Below the pieces are notes generated by a model. The model was given only the letters and a program-made list of their open reading frames with translations. It was not told where the DNA came from and searched no databases. A stretch of 64,000 bases of DNA, from NCBI RefSeq assembly GCF_000012945.1, contig NC_007509.1:186001-250000 (forward strand), written 5' to 3'. This DNA comes from Burkholderia lata. GTDB taxonomy: Bacteria; Pseudomonadota; Gammaproteobacteria; Burkholderiales; Burkholderiaceae. This document shows positions 1 to 9,114 of this stretch, in pieces. The position numbers and the translations under genes are program-made. Each line of letters opens with the position of its first letter. Position 1 is the first letter of the stretch.

Positions 1-212
1 CGCCGAATGGGTGGTTTCGGCTTTTTGCAGCGCTTCGAGAACGCCCTGGTTGACGCGAACGCCGGTCGCGATCTCTGCAGTGGCGAACAGTTTGAGCAGT
101 TGCACTGATACGCTCGCCGGGCTCGCGATCGCAGCAACACCACATCTACCTCGGCCACAAAAGCATAAGAAGAAACCCTGATTCGCGACGCGCCGCGATT
201 GAGATCTCGACC

Positions 213-232
213 TCCTGTCAGGATTGCCAGCT
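213..232 (+). promoter_or_regulatory. Putative LuxR/CepR-type box before the CTQ-type operon
   Basis: The core reads CTGTCAGGATTGCCAG, i.e. CTG-N10-CAG, an imperfect dyad of the kind bound by CepR in Burkholderia. It is very similar to the site found before prnA in this same window. A -10-like hexamer TGTAAT lies at 255-260, about 35 bp from the centre of the box, which is the geometry of a class II LuxR-activated promoter. Transcription would start near 267, giving a leader of about 185 nt before the ATG at 452. CepR binding is inferred from pattern only. Confidence 0.55.
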
Positions 233-451
233 TGCTCACACACCGCCGCTCGCATGTAATTCGACCGCAGCGACTAGCTCAGCGTGAGACGGACGACGAC
301 GCATCGCCAATTATGAAAATGGCGTCATCCATTCCGTTTTTCAAAGCCTCTCTGAAGTTCGCTCAGCAACTCGGCCATTGCTGCATCAATCGGGACCGTG
401 ATCTCACGGATCGCTGTAATCGATGTGCTTCCGGATGCCCTGGAGCCCCAC

Positions 452-1648
452 ATGCACGACGCAACGCAACGCTTCGACGTCATCGTTGTCGGTGGAGGGC
501 CCATGGGCCTGGCGACCGCTTACCATCTCGGCAAGCGCAAGGCCAGGACGCTGGTGCTCGAGCAGTTCACCTTCGTGAACCAGCTTGGCAGCTCGGCCGG
601 CGTGTCGCGCCAGTTCCGCATTCCCTATCCCGACGCCTACATGGTCAAGCTGGTCAAGCAGTCGATCCCCTATTGGGACGAATTGCAAAGCTTGACGCCG
701 GTGCCGCTCATGGACACGGTCGGCACCTTGTGGTTCGGCGATCCGTCAGTCAAGTCGACAGAGGGCAATATCCCCGCCGCCGAGCAGGAGCTGAAGGCCG
801 AAGGGGTTGCCTATGAAACGCTGGACGCGCACGAGTTGGAGAAGCGTTTTCACTTTCGCAATCTGCCGTCGACGTATACGGGACTCTTTCAGGCCCAGGG
901 CGCCAGCATCGATCTCGCGGCCACGCAGCGGACGCTGCTCGACTGGAATGAGCGCTCTCCGTTCGTGCAGCTGTTGCAGGAGGCGCCGGTCATCGGCATC
1001 GAGCGTCGGCAGGGCCTCTTCGAAGTGAAGACGCCGCTTGGGACCTTCAGTGCCGAAAAGCTGGTGCTGACGCCGGGCCCCTATGCCGACGACGTGTTCA
1101 GGCTGCTGGGGTTCCGTATCGCGGCGACCTACTGGAACATGGCCTCGGCCTACTACCGCAAGACCCGGCCGGATATCCAGTACCCGACCTGGTTCGTTTT
1201 CCAGAACCCGGTGGGCGACAACGGCAATCAGTTCTACGGCTTCCCGGAGGTCGCCTGGAATTACCCGGGCTATATCCGTGTCGCGTCCGATTTCGTCCTC
1301 GCGCCGCTGACGTCCCCCGATCAGCGCACGCCCATTCCGAATCCTCAGGAGCTCGCGTTCACGGCCGAATGGGTCGGCGAGCACATGGAGGGTCTCGAGC
1401 CGGTTCCGCGCTTCACGTCGACCTGCCTCGTTGCACTCAGCAAGATCGCGAACAAGGAATTGCTGATCGACTTCGCGCCCGACTATGTGCCGAACCACCG
1501 CGACATCGTCATCTATGCGACCGGCTGGGCCGGAAAGTTCGTTCCGCTGCTAGGCGAAATTCTTTGCCAGTTGACCCTCGACGGTCACACCCCATTCGAC
1601 ATCTCGCACTTCTCCACCGGTAGCCGCTATTTCAACAAGCTGGCCTGA
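452..1648 (+). CDS. Sarcosine/N-methyltryptophan oxidase-like FAD enzyme
   Basis: This 398-residue protein belongs to the D-amino-acid-oxidase (DAO) fold, close to monomeric sarcosine oxidase and N-methyl-L-tryptophan oxidase, which oxidise secondary amines and release H2O2. The N-terminal Rossmann motif VIVVGGGPMGLATAYHLG begins about ten residues in. The next block, LGSSAGVSRQFR, matches the family. A cysteine in the segment TSTCLVALS lies where these enzymes bind FAD covalently, and the C-terminal GWAGKFVPLLGEILC closes the FAD site. The frame opens at 398, but the ATG at 452 puts the start directly before the FAD motif, so I prefer it. It is the first gene of the operon running to 10631, 33 bp before the next gene. 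The substrate is unknown; a cyclic or N-methylated amino acid derivative is possible. Confidence 0.8.
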   Translation: MHDATQRFDVIVVGGGPMGLATAYHLGKRKARTLVLEQFTFVNQLGSSAGVSRQFRIPYPDAYMVKLVKQSIPYWDELQSLTPVPLMDTVGTLWFGDPSVKSTEGNIPAAEQELKAEGVAYETLDAHELEKRFHFRNLPSTYTGLFQAQGASIDLAATQRTLLDWNERSPFVQLLQEAPVIGIERRQGLFEVKTPLGTFSAEKLVLTPGPYADDVFRLLGFRIAATYWNMASAYYRKTRPDIQYPTWFVFQNPVGDNGNQFYGFPEVAWNYPGYIRVASDFVLAPLTSPDQRTPIPNPQELAFTAEWVGEHMEGLEPVPRFTSTCLVALSKIANKELLIDFAPDYVPNHRDIVIYATGWAGKFVPLLGEILCQLTLDGHTPFDISHFSTGSRYFNKLA

Positions 1649-1681
1649 GCACAGGCCGCGCATCTACGGGAGCAGGACACC

Positions 1682-3673
1682 ATGGCAAGCAAGACCTATT
1701 CGATCTTCGGGTGTGGTGCCGCCGGTCTGTACACGGCCTGGCGACTGTTGAACGGCCAGGCGCGAGCGGGGGGCGATCCGAATCGGCAGTTGCAGCAGGG
1801 CGACGTCCTGGAACTCTTCGACTGGGGCAAGTACGATTTTTCGCAGGAATTTCAGGGCACCCGTGCGCCCGGTGCCCGGGTCTGCACGTGGCACTACAAG
1901 AACAATCCCGACCATTCGTACCTCGAGTTGGGCGGCATGCGCTATTCGCAATGGAACGGCAAAAACGACGGTAAAGCACAGGGCCACCGGCTGGTCACGA
2001 CGGTGATCGCCAAGCTCGGGCTCGACCGCTATGCCGTGCCTTTCAACGAATCGAGCGATCCCCTCTACTACCTGCGCGCCAGGAATCTCTATCAAAGCGA
2101 TATTTCTTCGCGCAATCCGGCGCCGTACGCGGCCAACAACTTCGGTGCCGCGACCACGCCCGACCAGGGCTTCGCCGCCGTCGAAGCGGTGGCGGTCACG
2201 AGCACCAGTGGTCCGGGCACACGCAAGCAGTGGGATGCGTTCTATCAGCAAGGCCGCATCACGGCCGAACTGCCGTCGAGCTCCATCTTCCAGAAAGGCG
2301 ATCTGCTCAAGGACATCGGCTACTGGAACCTGATGTACGACCAGCTCGGCTCGGAAGGCTATCAGTACGCCGCGGACGGCAACGGATACTCGTCCAACGT
2401 GATCAACTGGAATACCGCGGTCGCCTTCGAGGCGAACAACGAATTCACGCCGGGCAATCAGTACATGACGCTGACGACCGGCTACTCGGGCATGTTTCAA
2501 GCATTGTTTGCGGCCATCGAGCAGTTGGCGAGGCAGCGAGGCGTCACGCTTCAGTATTACCCGAACCAGCGGCTGCGCTCCATCCATGTCGAGAACGGCG
2601 TCGTCCATTACACGATCGCGACGCGGGAAGATCCCTACCGGGAGGCTGCCCGTCGGGCCACGGCGGCCGCCTGGCTGGCCATGCCGCGCGCGGCGCTCGA
2701 ACAGGTTGCCCAGGGCTCCCGCTACGACGATCGGGGCGGACTGGACGTCCTGAACGACCGGAAGGTCAAGCTCTATCTCGAGTCGGCCATCATGCAGCCG
2801 TCTTACAAGGTCGGCATGTTCTTCGAGAAGGAATGGTGGCTGGACCCGGCTACGACCTATCCGCCCAAGATCAACGGCTATGAAGTGACGCACGCCGTGA
2901 TCGCGTCGCTCAAGGAGCAGGACTTTCCGCCCGTGTTCGTGCACGCGATGTCCGGTTCGCACAAGATCCTGAATGTCCAGTTCGCGAGCGCCGACGCGCT
3001 GGTCAAGGCCGTGGAAGAAGCGGCCGGCGAGCGGATGACCGTCAAGCAGGAAACGTCGCTGCTCATCGCCGCAACGCGCAACACGATGGGACCGAGCGTG
3101 ACCGACACGCCGATCCGCATGGTGGTCTACTTCGGCAATAACGCGGCTGACAAGCATGCAAAGCCGGTCTACGGCCTGCTGGCGTCCTACGACGACGAAA
3201 CCTTCACCACGTTTTGGCGCGAGTTGGAGCTCGGGCCGAACGAAGAGCGGCATGTGCCGATCGCCGACGATATCCAGCCGCTGATCGGGCCGCGCAAGGT
3301 GCCCGACAGAATGGTCAAGATGCTGCGAAAGCAGCTGGCGGAATTGCACTTTGGGCCGAACTCGAACTATGCGGACGTGCCAGAGCCGCTGGAGGCGGCC
3401 TATGTCGACTGGTCGCTGCCGCCGTTCCGTGCCGGCTACCACGCGTGGGCCGCGCACTATGACGTTGCCGACGTCCAGCAAAAAATCCGCAAGCCGTCGC
3501 AGCTGATCGACGGCAAGGATGCGCCCATCTTCATCGTGGGGGAGTGCTACTCAAACGATCAGGCCTGGGTGGAAGGCGCCTATTGCACGGCGGAATCGGT
3601 GCTCAACGATTTCTTCGACATCGAGCCGTTGATCGATGATTCCGAGTACCCGTTCATCTGCAAGCCAATCTGA
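1682..3673 (+). CDS. Flavin amine oxidase / L-amino acid oxidase-like protein
   Basis: A 663-residue flavoprotein of the amine oxidase family. The start carries a dinucleotide-binding motif, IFGCGAAGLYTAWRLL, followed by ELGGMRYSQ, the usual second FAD contact of L-amino acid oxidases. The C-terminal stretch GECYSNDQAWVEGAYCTAESVL ends the FAD domain as in this family. It is longer than bacterial tryptophan oxidases such as VioA or RebO, with extra sequence in the substrate domain. Soluble, with no signal peptide seen. Its position directly before a VioB/RebD-type ferritin-like protein recalls the amino acid oxidase plus imine dimer synthase pair of bis-indole pathways. Oxidation of a free amino acid to the imino acid is therefore a reasonable guess, but the substrate cannot be read from sequence. 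Confidence 0.78.
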   Translation: MASKTYSIFGCGAAGLYTAWRLLNGQARAGGDPNRQLQQGDVLELFDWGKYDFSQEFQGTRAPGARVCTWHYKNNPDHSYLELGGMRYSQWNGKNDGKAQGHRLVTTVIAKLGLDRYAVPFNESSDPLYYLRARNLYQSDISSRNPAPYAANNFGAATTPDQGFAAVEAVAVTSTSGPGTRKQWDAFYQQGRITAELPSSSIFQKGDLLKDIGYWNLMYDQLGSEGYQYAADGNGYSSNVINWNTAVAFEANNEFTPGNQYMTLTTGYSGMFQALFAAIEQLARQRGVTLQYYPNQRLRSIHVENGVVHYTIATREDPYREAARRATAAAWLAMPRAALEQVAQGSRYDDRGGLDVLNDRKVKLYLESAIMQPSYKVGMFFEKEWWLDPATTYPPKINGYEVTHAVIASLKEQDFPPVFVHAMSGSHKILNVQFASADALVKAVEEAAGERMTVKQETSLLIAATRNTMGPSVTDTPIRMVVYFGNNAADKHAKPVYGLLASYDDETFTTFWRELELGPNEERHVPIADDIQPLIGPRKVPDRMVKMLRKQLAELHFGPNSNYADVPEPLEAAYVDWSLPPFRAGYHAWAAHYDVADVQQKIRKPSQLIDGKDAPIFIVGECYSNDQAWVEGAYCTAESVLNDFFDIEPLIDDSEYPFICKPI

Positions 3674-3742
3674 TTGTTCGGCGCATGCGGTTGCAGTTGA
3701 ACGTGCCGCGGTTCTCTATGGAGCGCCGGGGCCGGGAAAGAC

Positions 3743-3771
3743 GAGCGGGCGGGGCGGCGACGCGCCCGCTC
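3743..3771. other. GC-rich inverted repeat within the operon
   Basis: The arms GAGCGGGCG (3743-3751) and CGCCCGCTC (3763-3771) pair perfectly over 9 bp around an 11-nt loop. It lies in the 213-bp gap between the amine oxidase and the ferritin-like gene. There is no T-run after it, so it is more likely an mRNA-processing or attenuating hairpin than a true terminator. Confidence 0.4.
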
Positions 3772-3886
3772 GATTGACCGCGCGTTGCGTCGAAAGACGT
3801 TTGGCGCGCATCAGTACCGAAATACGAGCCATTCCCTGCAGTACTGCACGACCCTCTATTTCAGACGTAGGTAATAAGGAGCGGCA

Positions 3887-5413
3887 ATGCAATCTCTCAG
3901 ACTGTGGCGGCATCTCGCGCCCGGCGGTTCATCCCCAGGGCGGCTTGCGCTTGGCAAGCTGGCCGCCGAAGGCCCTACCACCAAGCCTGTGCTCAACAAT
4001 GAGCTATCGACGCGCGACTACGTCACCTACCTGCTGTCCATCGACGCGGAAATCGAGCATTGCCTGATGGTGCAGTACCTGTACGCCGGCTATTCGCTGG
4101 GCGGGCCGCAGGTGCCGGAGGCGTTTCGCGACACGGTCCGCAATTGGCAGGAGACCATCCTCGGCATCGCCAAGGAGGAGATGGGCCACCTGATCACGGT
4201 GCAGAACGTGCTGCGCCTGATCGGCTCGCCCTTGCATTTCGAGCGTGACGATTACCCGTGGGATACGCCGTTCTATCCGTTCCCTTTCATGCTCGAACCG
4301 CTGACGCTGGATTCGCTCGCGAAATACGTCTATACGGAGGCGCCGCCCGACTGGGACGGCGGCGAGCTGGGCGCGGATATCCGCCGGCGCGTCGGCGAGC
4401 AGGCATCCAATCCTCATCAGGTCGCCGAGCTGTTCGATACGCTGATTCCGCTCGTCAGGGACCACCTGCCCGATGAGGTCTTCCAGGCCGACACCTACCG
4501 CTGCCAGGCGGATTTCGCCGAATGGGGACGCGGGTACAAGGGCGGCCACAGGGGCGGCGGCGGTCGCGCTCCGGGCGGAACGCCGGACGTGCTCGTGATG
4601 CCCGCCACCTCGCGCGACGACGCGGTGAACGCGCTGGATAAAATCGCCCAGCAAGGGGAGGCGCCCCACGGCAAGGATCCCTCGCATTTCGTGCGCTTCC
4701 TGCGGATCTATGTCGAGATGCTTGCGGTCGTCGAAGGCGAGCTGTTCGGCGTCGACACCTGGCGTGCCGCACGCCCCGACGACTTTCTCGAGGAAGCCTG
4801 GACGGAAGCCTATCCGGCAGCGGCGGCCGATCTGCAGGCGGCGCAGGTAGACGAAACCTGGCGGCCTTCGCGGCCCGTCGCGGTCAATCCCTACGTGGCG
4901 CTCGACCCCGAGTTCGAGCCGGAGCTGGGGGGCACACCCGTGACGCCGATCACCGAGCCGGTGACCCAGCTGTGGGCGTCGCTGTTCAACCTGCGCTACC
5001 GCATGCTGCTGCAGTACCTGATCCACAGCTTCACGCTCTACGGCGGGCTCAATGCGGCCGGGCAGTTCACGCCGCGCGGCACGATCGTCAACGCGGCGTT
5101 CGGCGAGATGTACAACCTGCGCGCGCTCTCGGAGATCCTGATGCAGTCGCGCGTGTCGGCTGAGCCGGACGCGTCGCTCGCAGGGCCGCCGTTCCAGATG
5201 CCCTATACGCTCAACAGCCCGTTCGGCGAGGCGAACCGCTGGCGCGGGCACCTCGATCTGCTCGCGGCCTCGGAGAACCTCGTGGTGGAGTTGCTGGCCA
5301 ACACCGATGCCGGGCGCCATCCGTATTTGCTCAGTCTGCGCGAAGCCGACAGGAACCTGGCCGCCGTCGCCAGGCGCATCCTGTCCGGCGAAGTCGACCT
5401 GGCGCTACTCTAG
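3887..5413 (+). CDS. Ferritin-like protein, iminophenyl-pyruvate dimer synthase family (VioB/RebD-like domain)
   Basis: 508 residues. The first half (about 40-200) is a ferritin-like helical domain. The helix with SIDAEIEHCLMVQYLYAGYS and the helix with ILGIAKEEMGHLITVQNVL supply E/ExxH-type metal ligands typical of the domain shared by VioB, RebD and StaD. The second half has a weaker copy of the pattern (LFNLRYRMLLQYLIHSF and AFGEMYNLRALSEILM). VioB and RebD are about 1000 residues, so this is only the ferritin-like part. A strong Shine-Dalgarno (AAGGAG) precedes the ATG. In the bis-indole pathways such proteins couple two imino acids made by an amino acid oxidase; such an oxidase is the gene just upstream. 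Ferritin-like members also occur outside those pathways, so the reaction is open. Confidence 0.72.
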   Translation: MQSLRLWRHLAPGGSSPGRLALGKLAAEGPTTKPVLNNELSTRDYVTYLLSIDAEIEHCLMVQYLYAGYSLGGPQVPEAFRDTVRNWQETILGIAKEEMGHLITVQNVLRLIGSPLHFERDDYPWDTPFYPFPFMLEPLTLDSLAKYVYTEAPPDWDGGELGADIRRRVGEQASNPHQVAELFDTLIPLVRDHLPDEVFQADTYRCQADFAEWGRGYKGGHRGGGGRAPGGTPDVLVMPATSRDDAVNALDKIAQQGEAPHGKDPSHFVRFLRIYVEMLAVVEGELFGVDTWRAARPDDFLEEAWTEAYPAAAADLQAAQVDETWRPSRPVAVNPYVALDPEFEPELGGTPVTPITEPVTQLWASLFNLRYRMLLQYLIHSFTLYGGLNAAGQFTPRGTIVNAAFGEMYNLRALSEILMQSRVSAEPDASLAGPPFQMPYTLNSPFGEANRWRGHLDLLAASENLVVELLANTDAGRHPYLLSLREADRNLAAVARRILSGEVDLALL

Positions 5414-5422
5414 GAGCCGCAC

Positions 5423-6859
5423 ATGCCGATACTGGAACTCCGGATTTTGCCGCCCGTCGCGGTCGGCAGGCTGGGCGCCGCGGCGACGCCGCTGGAAGCG
5501 TTCGACCTCGTCGTCGATCCCGACAACCCGCTCGACTTTCGACGCATCGTGCCGTGCACCACGCTGGAAGTGGATCCCGAAAGCGGCGAGATCGCGAAGG
5601 CCTATGTGCCCGACACGATTCGCTTCAAGGACGAGAACAGGAAGGTGCGGCCGGTCGCGCCTTTTCTCGAAGTGTTTGCGCGCACGAGCGAGGCGCCCCA
5701 TACGCTGCAGCCGCTCACGCTGCAATTGCTCGCGGCGGAACAACTCGATCTCGACGCGCTGCATTGGGATATCCATCTGGGCAACATCAAGATCTACCGC
5801 CGCACCAACGACCCGAACGACAAGATCCACGCGAACCTGACCGGCCTCAAGGACCACGCGCGGCACGCGATGCTGGGCCATTGCGAACATTTTCGTGCGG
5901 GGCGGCTTCTTCCGCTCGGTCACGTCCAGTTCGTCAAGCCGACGGCGCAGTTCCCCGAGATCCGCCTGCGCTACACCCCTGCCGCCGGTATCGTGTACGG
6001 CACGCGGCTGGTGCGCCGCACGTCGGACAAGGAACGCGAAAGCGAGCTGAAGCCCGATCCCGTCATCGATCGCGACGATCTCCTGCTCTACGCCGAGACG
6101 CCGGGCAAGTGGCTCGGCTTCAGGGAGGCGGGCGGCCCCACGAAGGCGCATCCCGCGCCGACCAACCCCGCGCAGATTTTTGCCGGATACGCCGACAAGG
6201 ATGGCAATCAGGTCAGCTGGGGCTATCTCGACGACGAATGCGATGGCCACGTGCAAGTCGTGCTGACGAAGCGGGACGGCTCCACGCTGCGCGCGCACGG
6301 TTATATCGGCGCCGGGCCGCCGGCCTATGCGCCCGATACCATGCCAGTGCGCGTGGTGTCCGACGAGATGGAGCAGATTCTCCAGGGTATCCACGTCCCG
6401 GAAGAGAGCGTATCGATCGACGAAGCGACGGAGATCGTCCTGCGTGCGCTCGAAACGATCCGCCTCATGAACACCGCGGTCATGAACGGCAACCCGGTCA
6501 ACGGCAGGCTCAACGTCGCGAGCACGATGGTGCGGCAGAACACGGCCGACTTCGAGCGCTATTACGAGCCGATCGCCGCCGAGTCGATCGTCGACAATCT
6601 CGCGCTGCGTGCGCTGCACGAGCGCGTGTTCAGCACGCTGGCGGCGGGTGGCGCGCCGTGGTTCGCCAGGCTGCTGCGCCAGCCCGAGGAGATCGGCGAC
6701 CTGACCGCCGAGGGCTTGCGCAAGATGCCGGCCCTGATGCGCGGGGCCGATGGCCGTAGCCTGACGCTCACGCGCCGCCACATCAACCTGGTGATCAAGG
6801 CGGCGCGAGACGCGATGTTCGGACAACCTGATCCGAAGGGAGACAAGCATGTCGGTTAA
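5423..6859 (+). CDS. LodA-like N-terminal part of a CTQ oxidase (separate subunit)
   Basis: 478 residues, no signal peptide or membrane segment. The opening LRILPPVAVGRLGAAATPLE and the later segments KDENRKVRPVAPFLEVFA and GRLNVASTMVRQNTADFERYY resemble the N-terminal portion of LodA/GoxA-type amino acid oxidases, where the start reads as a PxxGxARxG-type motif. LodA of Marinomonas is about 726 residues in one chain. Here this gene plus the next add up to 765, so the enzyme appears split. The stop overlaps the next start by 11 bp, consistent with translational coupling and stoichiometric subunits. The identification is from remembered family patterns, not from a search. If correct, the protein forms the scaffold around the CTQ-bearing subunit encoded by the following gene. 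Confidence 0.55.
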   Translation: MPILELRILPPVAVGRLGAAATPLEAFDLVVDPDNPLDFRRIVPCTTLEVDPESGEIAKAYVPDTIRFKDENRKVRPVAPFLEVFARTSEAPHTLQPLTLQLLAAEQLDLDALHWDIHLGNIKIYRRTNDPNDKIHANLTGLKDHARHAMLGHCEHFRAGRLLPLGHVQFVKPTAQFPEIRLRYTPAAGIVYGTRLVRRTSDKERESELKPDPVIDRDDLLLYAETPGKWLGFREAGGPTKAHPAPTNPAQIFAGYADKDGNQVSWGYLDDECDGHVQVVLTKRDGSTLRAHGYIGAGPPAYAPDTMPVRVVSDEMEQILQGIHVPEESVSIDEATEIVLRALETIRLMNTAVMNGNPVNGRLNVASTMVRQNTADFERYYEPIAAESIVDNLALRALHERVFSTLAAGGAPWFARLLRQPEEIGDLTAEGLRKMPALMRGADGRSLTLTRRHINLVIKAARDAMFGQPDPKGDKHVG

Positions 6860-7712
6860 CGATCCGAACGTTCCGAAAGACCTCGAGCAGCCCGGCAACG
6901 GGGAGATCCGCGCGTCCAACCTGACCGCGCAGATTCACCATCGTGGCGTGGGCAACCCGGTCTCGGTGCTGCCGCGCACGGCGATTTCGAATTGCTTCCC
7001 GGGCCTGGAGTTCGATTTCCGCAATCTCTGGCGGCGCGCATTCGTCGGCATCACCCTGGTCGAGAACAACAACTACGTCATCGATGCGGAGCCGGGCTAC
7101 GAGCATCTCAAGACGCGCCGCCTGCTGAGCTTCGACGGCCACAAGGTCGGCACGATGGTCCTCACGACAGGGCCGGTGCTGCCGGGCGGGGACCCTGTCA
7201 CGCTGGCGAGCAAGCCGAATCCCAATGCGGTGTCGTTCATGGAGTGGTCGAACTCCATCGCCCGCATCGTGCATTTGCAGGGCAAGCCGGTCGAATGTGA
7301 ATTCACGGCGCACGACAACGCGCTGGAAGAGGTGTACTACGACCACGGCAAAACCGAGACCCTGAAGGTGACGCTCACGCTGAGGCGCTTTTTCGAGGGC
7401 GACACCGCCAGCTTCAATCTCGAGATGCTGAAGCCGGGCGAGCTGACGCAAGGCCTCTGCGCACCCTGGCAGAACGACTATCGCGAATGCGCGTGCTACT
7501 ACTGGGCCGCGTCGCGACCCGACTTCGTCAATGTCGAGCCGGGCGACGACGGGCTCGCGCGCGGCGACATGTGGTTCGCCAAGCGCCGCACGGGCACGTA
7601 CGTGCCGGACAATCGCGTCGACACGCGGTTGTGGTCCTATGACGATCTGTTCCGGTCCTGGCAGGAGGATCTGCAGTTCGTGATTCGCGGCAAGGATGCC
7701 GATGAAACCTGA
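6849..7712 (+). CDS. LodA-like catalytic C-terminal part, candidate CTQ-bearing subunit
   Basis: 287 residues. The segments RTAISNCFPGLEFDFRNLWR and PGELTQGLCAPWQNDY followed by YYWAASRPDFVN match the C-terminal region of LodA/GoxA proteins, where a cysteine and an oxidised tryptophan are cross-linked to form cysteine tryptophylquinone. Candidate partners are the cysteines in GLCAPW and ECACYYW, and the tryptophans in APWQ, YYWAA and GDMWF. I cannot assign the true pair without an alignment. The start overlaps the previous gene and has a good ribosome site (AGGGAG). A radical SAM enzyme and a LodB-like flavoprotein follow immediately, as expected for a protein that needs post-translational maturation. 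A quinone oxidase of this type would deaminate an amino acid or amine and yield H2O2. Confidence 0.6.
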   Translation: MSVNDPNVPKDLEQPGNGEIRASNLTAQIHHRGVGNPVSVLPRTAISNCFPGLEFDFRNLWRRAFVGITLVENNNYVIDAEPGYEHLKTRRLLSFDGHKVGTMVLTTGPVLPGGDPVTLASKPNPNAVSFMEWSNSIARIVHLQGKPVECEFTAHDNALEEVYYDHGKTETLKVTLTLRRFFEGDTASFNLEMLKPGELTQGLCAPWQNDYRECACYYWAASRPDFVNVEPGDDGLARGDMWFAKRRTGTYVPDNRVDTRLWSYDDLFRSWQEDLQFVIRGKDADET

Positions 7713-9114
7713 CCGCGCCGTCGAGCCGCTCGCACCGCTGGCGTCGGCGATGGCGACGCGCATCGTCGCGGCGTCGCGCCCGCGGCATCCCGGGATCCAC
7801 GTGGTCGAGGATGCGGAGGGCGCGCAACTGTTGCTCGTGAACGGAAGCCGCCTGTTTCATGTGCCACGCGATCTGCATGACGCGTTTCAGGCGGCGCTCG
7901 AGGACGGCGATGCGCAGGCCGTCGCCTCGCTGGTCGCGAGCCGCGGGCTCGACATGCGCCCGGCGATCGACGACGCGCCGTTGACCGAGATGCCGGTGCA
8001 CGCGTTGTCGCTTGCCGTCGCGCAGAAATGCAATCTCGGCTGCACCTATTGCTACGCCCAGCAAGGGGAATTCGGCGGCAAGGCGAAGAACATGCCGCTC
8101 GAAACCGCGCTGGCGGCAGTCGACCTGCTGATCGAGCAGGCGAGCGAGGGCGGCAAGATCAATCTTGCCTTCATGGGCGGTGAGCCGCTCGCCAATCGCG
8201 CGGTGCTGCGCGCGGCGACCGTCCACGCGCGGGAGCGCGCCGATGCCCGCGGCATCCGATGCCAATTTTCGGTGACGACGAACGGCAGCCTGCTGCAGGA
8301 AGACGACGGCGCGTTCTTCGAAGAGCACGGCTTCGCTGTCACCGTCAGCCTCGACGGCCCCGCGCCCGTGCATGACCGCTTGCGTCCGTTCAAGGGCGGC
8401 ATGGGCTCGTTCGATCACATCGTCGAGCGCGTGACGCCGTTGCTGGCGCGCCAGCGGCGCATGCAGGTCTCGGCGCGCGTGACCGTCACGCCGTTCAATC
8501 TCGACTTGCCGAGCACGCTCGATACGTTCGTCGACATGGGGTTCCACAGCGTCGGCTTCTCGCCGCTGCTGCGCGCGTCGAACGGCCGCGCGGAAATGGG
8601 CCCGGACGATATGGCGGACATGCTGCAAGGGATGATCGCCTGCGGGCTCGCGTTCGAGCAAAAGGTCATGCGCGGCGAGCGCTACCCGTTCTCGAACATG
8701 CAGAACGCGCTGAGAGAAATCCAGCGCGGCACGCATCGGCCGTATCCGTGCGGCGCAGGGGCCGGGTATTTGGGCGTCTCCGCCGATGGCGAGCTGGCGG
8801 CGTGTCACCGCTTCGTCGGCGACGAGGCCGGCGTCATGGGGCATCTCGCCACGGGCGTCGATCAGGCGCGCCAGACGATCTGGCTCGCCGAGCGTCACGT
8901 GCACCAGCAACAGCCCTGCAATACGTGCTGGGCACGCTATCTTTGCGGCGGCGGATGCCATCACGAGGTCCTCGAGCGCGGACGCAGCGCGTGCGACTAC
9001 ATCCGCGGCTGGCTGCACTATGCAATCGGCGCGCACGGCAGGCTCGCGCGCTATGCGCCGGCCTGGTTTGCCGGTTCGCCCGGCGCGTCGGCGAGCGGTG
9101 CGGGAACGGCGTGA
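7702..9114 (+). CDS. SPASM radical SAM peptide-maturation enzyme (QhpD-like)
   Basis: 470 residues. The radical SAM motif is CNLGCTYCYAQQGEFGG (CxxxCxxC), about 110 residues in, followed by FMGGEPL (SAM contact). The C-terminus carries an SPASM-type cysteine set: YPCGAGAGYLGV, GELAACHRF, CNTCWARYLCGGGC and SACDY, which would hold auxiliary Fe-S clusters. Such enzymes make thioether or other cross-links in peptides; QhpD does so in the small subunit of quinohemoprotein amine dehydrogenase. The first 90 residues look like a peptide-recognition domain. Two ATGs are possible (7696, 7702). The AAGG 6 nt before 7702 favours that one, and it overlaps the preceding stop. The obvious substrate is one of the LodA-like proteins encoded just upstream, as no small precursor peptide was found. 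Confidence 0.85.
   Translation: MKPDRAVEPLAPLASAMATRIVAASRPRHPGIHVVEDAEGAQLLLVNGSRLFHVPRDLHDAFQAALEDGDAQAVASLVASRGLDMRPAIDDAPLTEMPVHALSLAVAQKCNLGCTYCYAQQGEFGGKAKNMPLETALAAVDLLIEQASEGGKINLAFMGGEPLANRAVLRAATVHARERADARGIRCQFSVTTNGSLLQEDDGAFFEEHGFAVTVSLDGPAPVHDRLRPFKGGMGSFDHIVERVTPLLARQRRMQVSARVTVTPFNLDLPSTLDTFVDMGFHSVGFSPLLRASNGRAEMGPDDMADMLQGMIACGLAFEQKVMRGERYPFSNMQNALREIQRGTHRPYPCGAGAGYLGVSADGELAACHRFVGDEAGVMGHLATGVDQARQTIWLAERHVHQQQPCNTCWARYLCGGGCHHEVLERGRSACDYIRGWLHYAIGAHGRLARYAPAWFAGSPGASASGAGTA

Noticed and set aside
1..130. An open frame on the minus strand at the left edge (ends with a segment like VRVNQGVLEALQKAETTHSA)
   Set aside because: Too short, start unclear (only a GTG) and no family recognised; it may be the 5' end of a gene running out of the window.
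314..460. A Cys-containing frame (MASSIPFFKASLKFAQQ onward, with HCC and CNRCASGC) that could be a radical SAM precursor peptide
   Set aside because: It has no stop before 816, runs over the oxidase start in another frame, and has no ribosome site of its own; it is most likely chance in the leader.
1664..3481. Very long open frame on the minus strand opposite the amine oxidase
   Set aside because: Typical shadow of a high-GC gene, rich in Arg and without any domain, while the plus strand carries clear FAD motifs.
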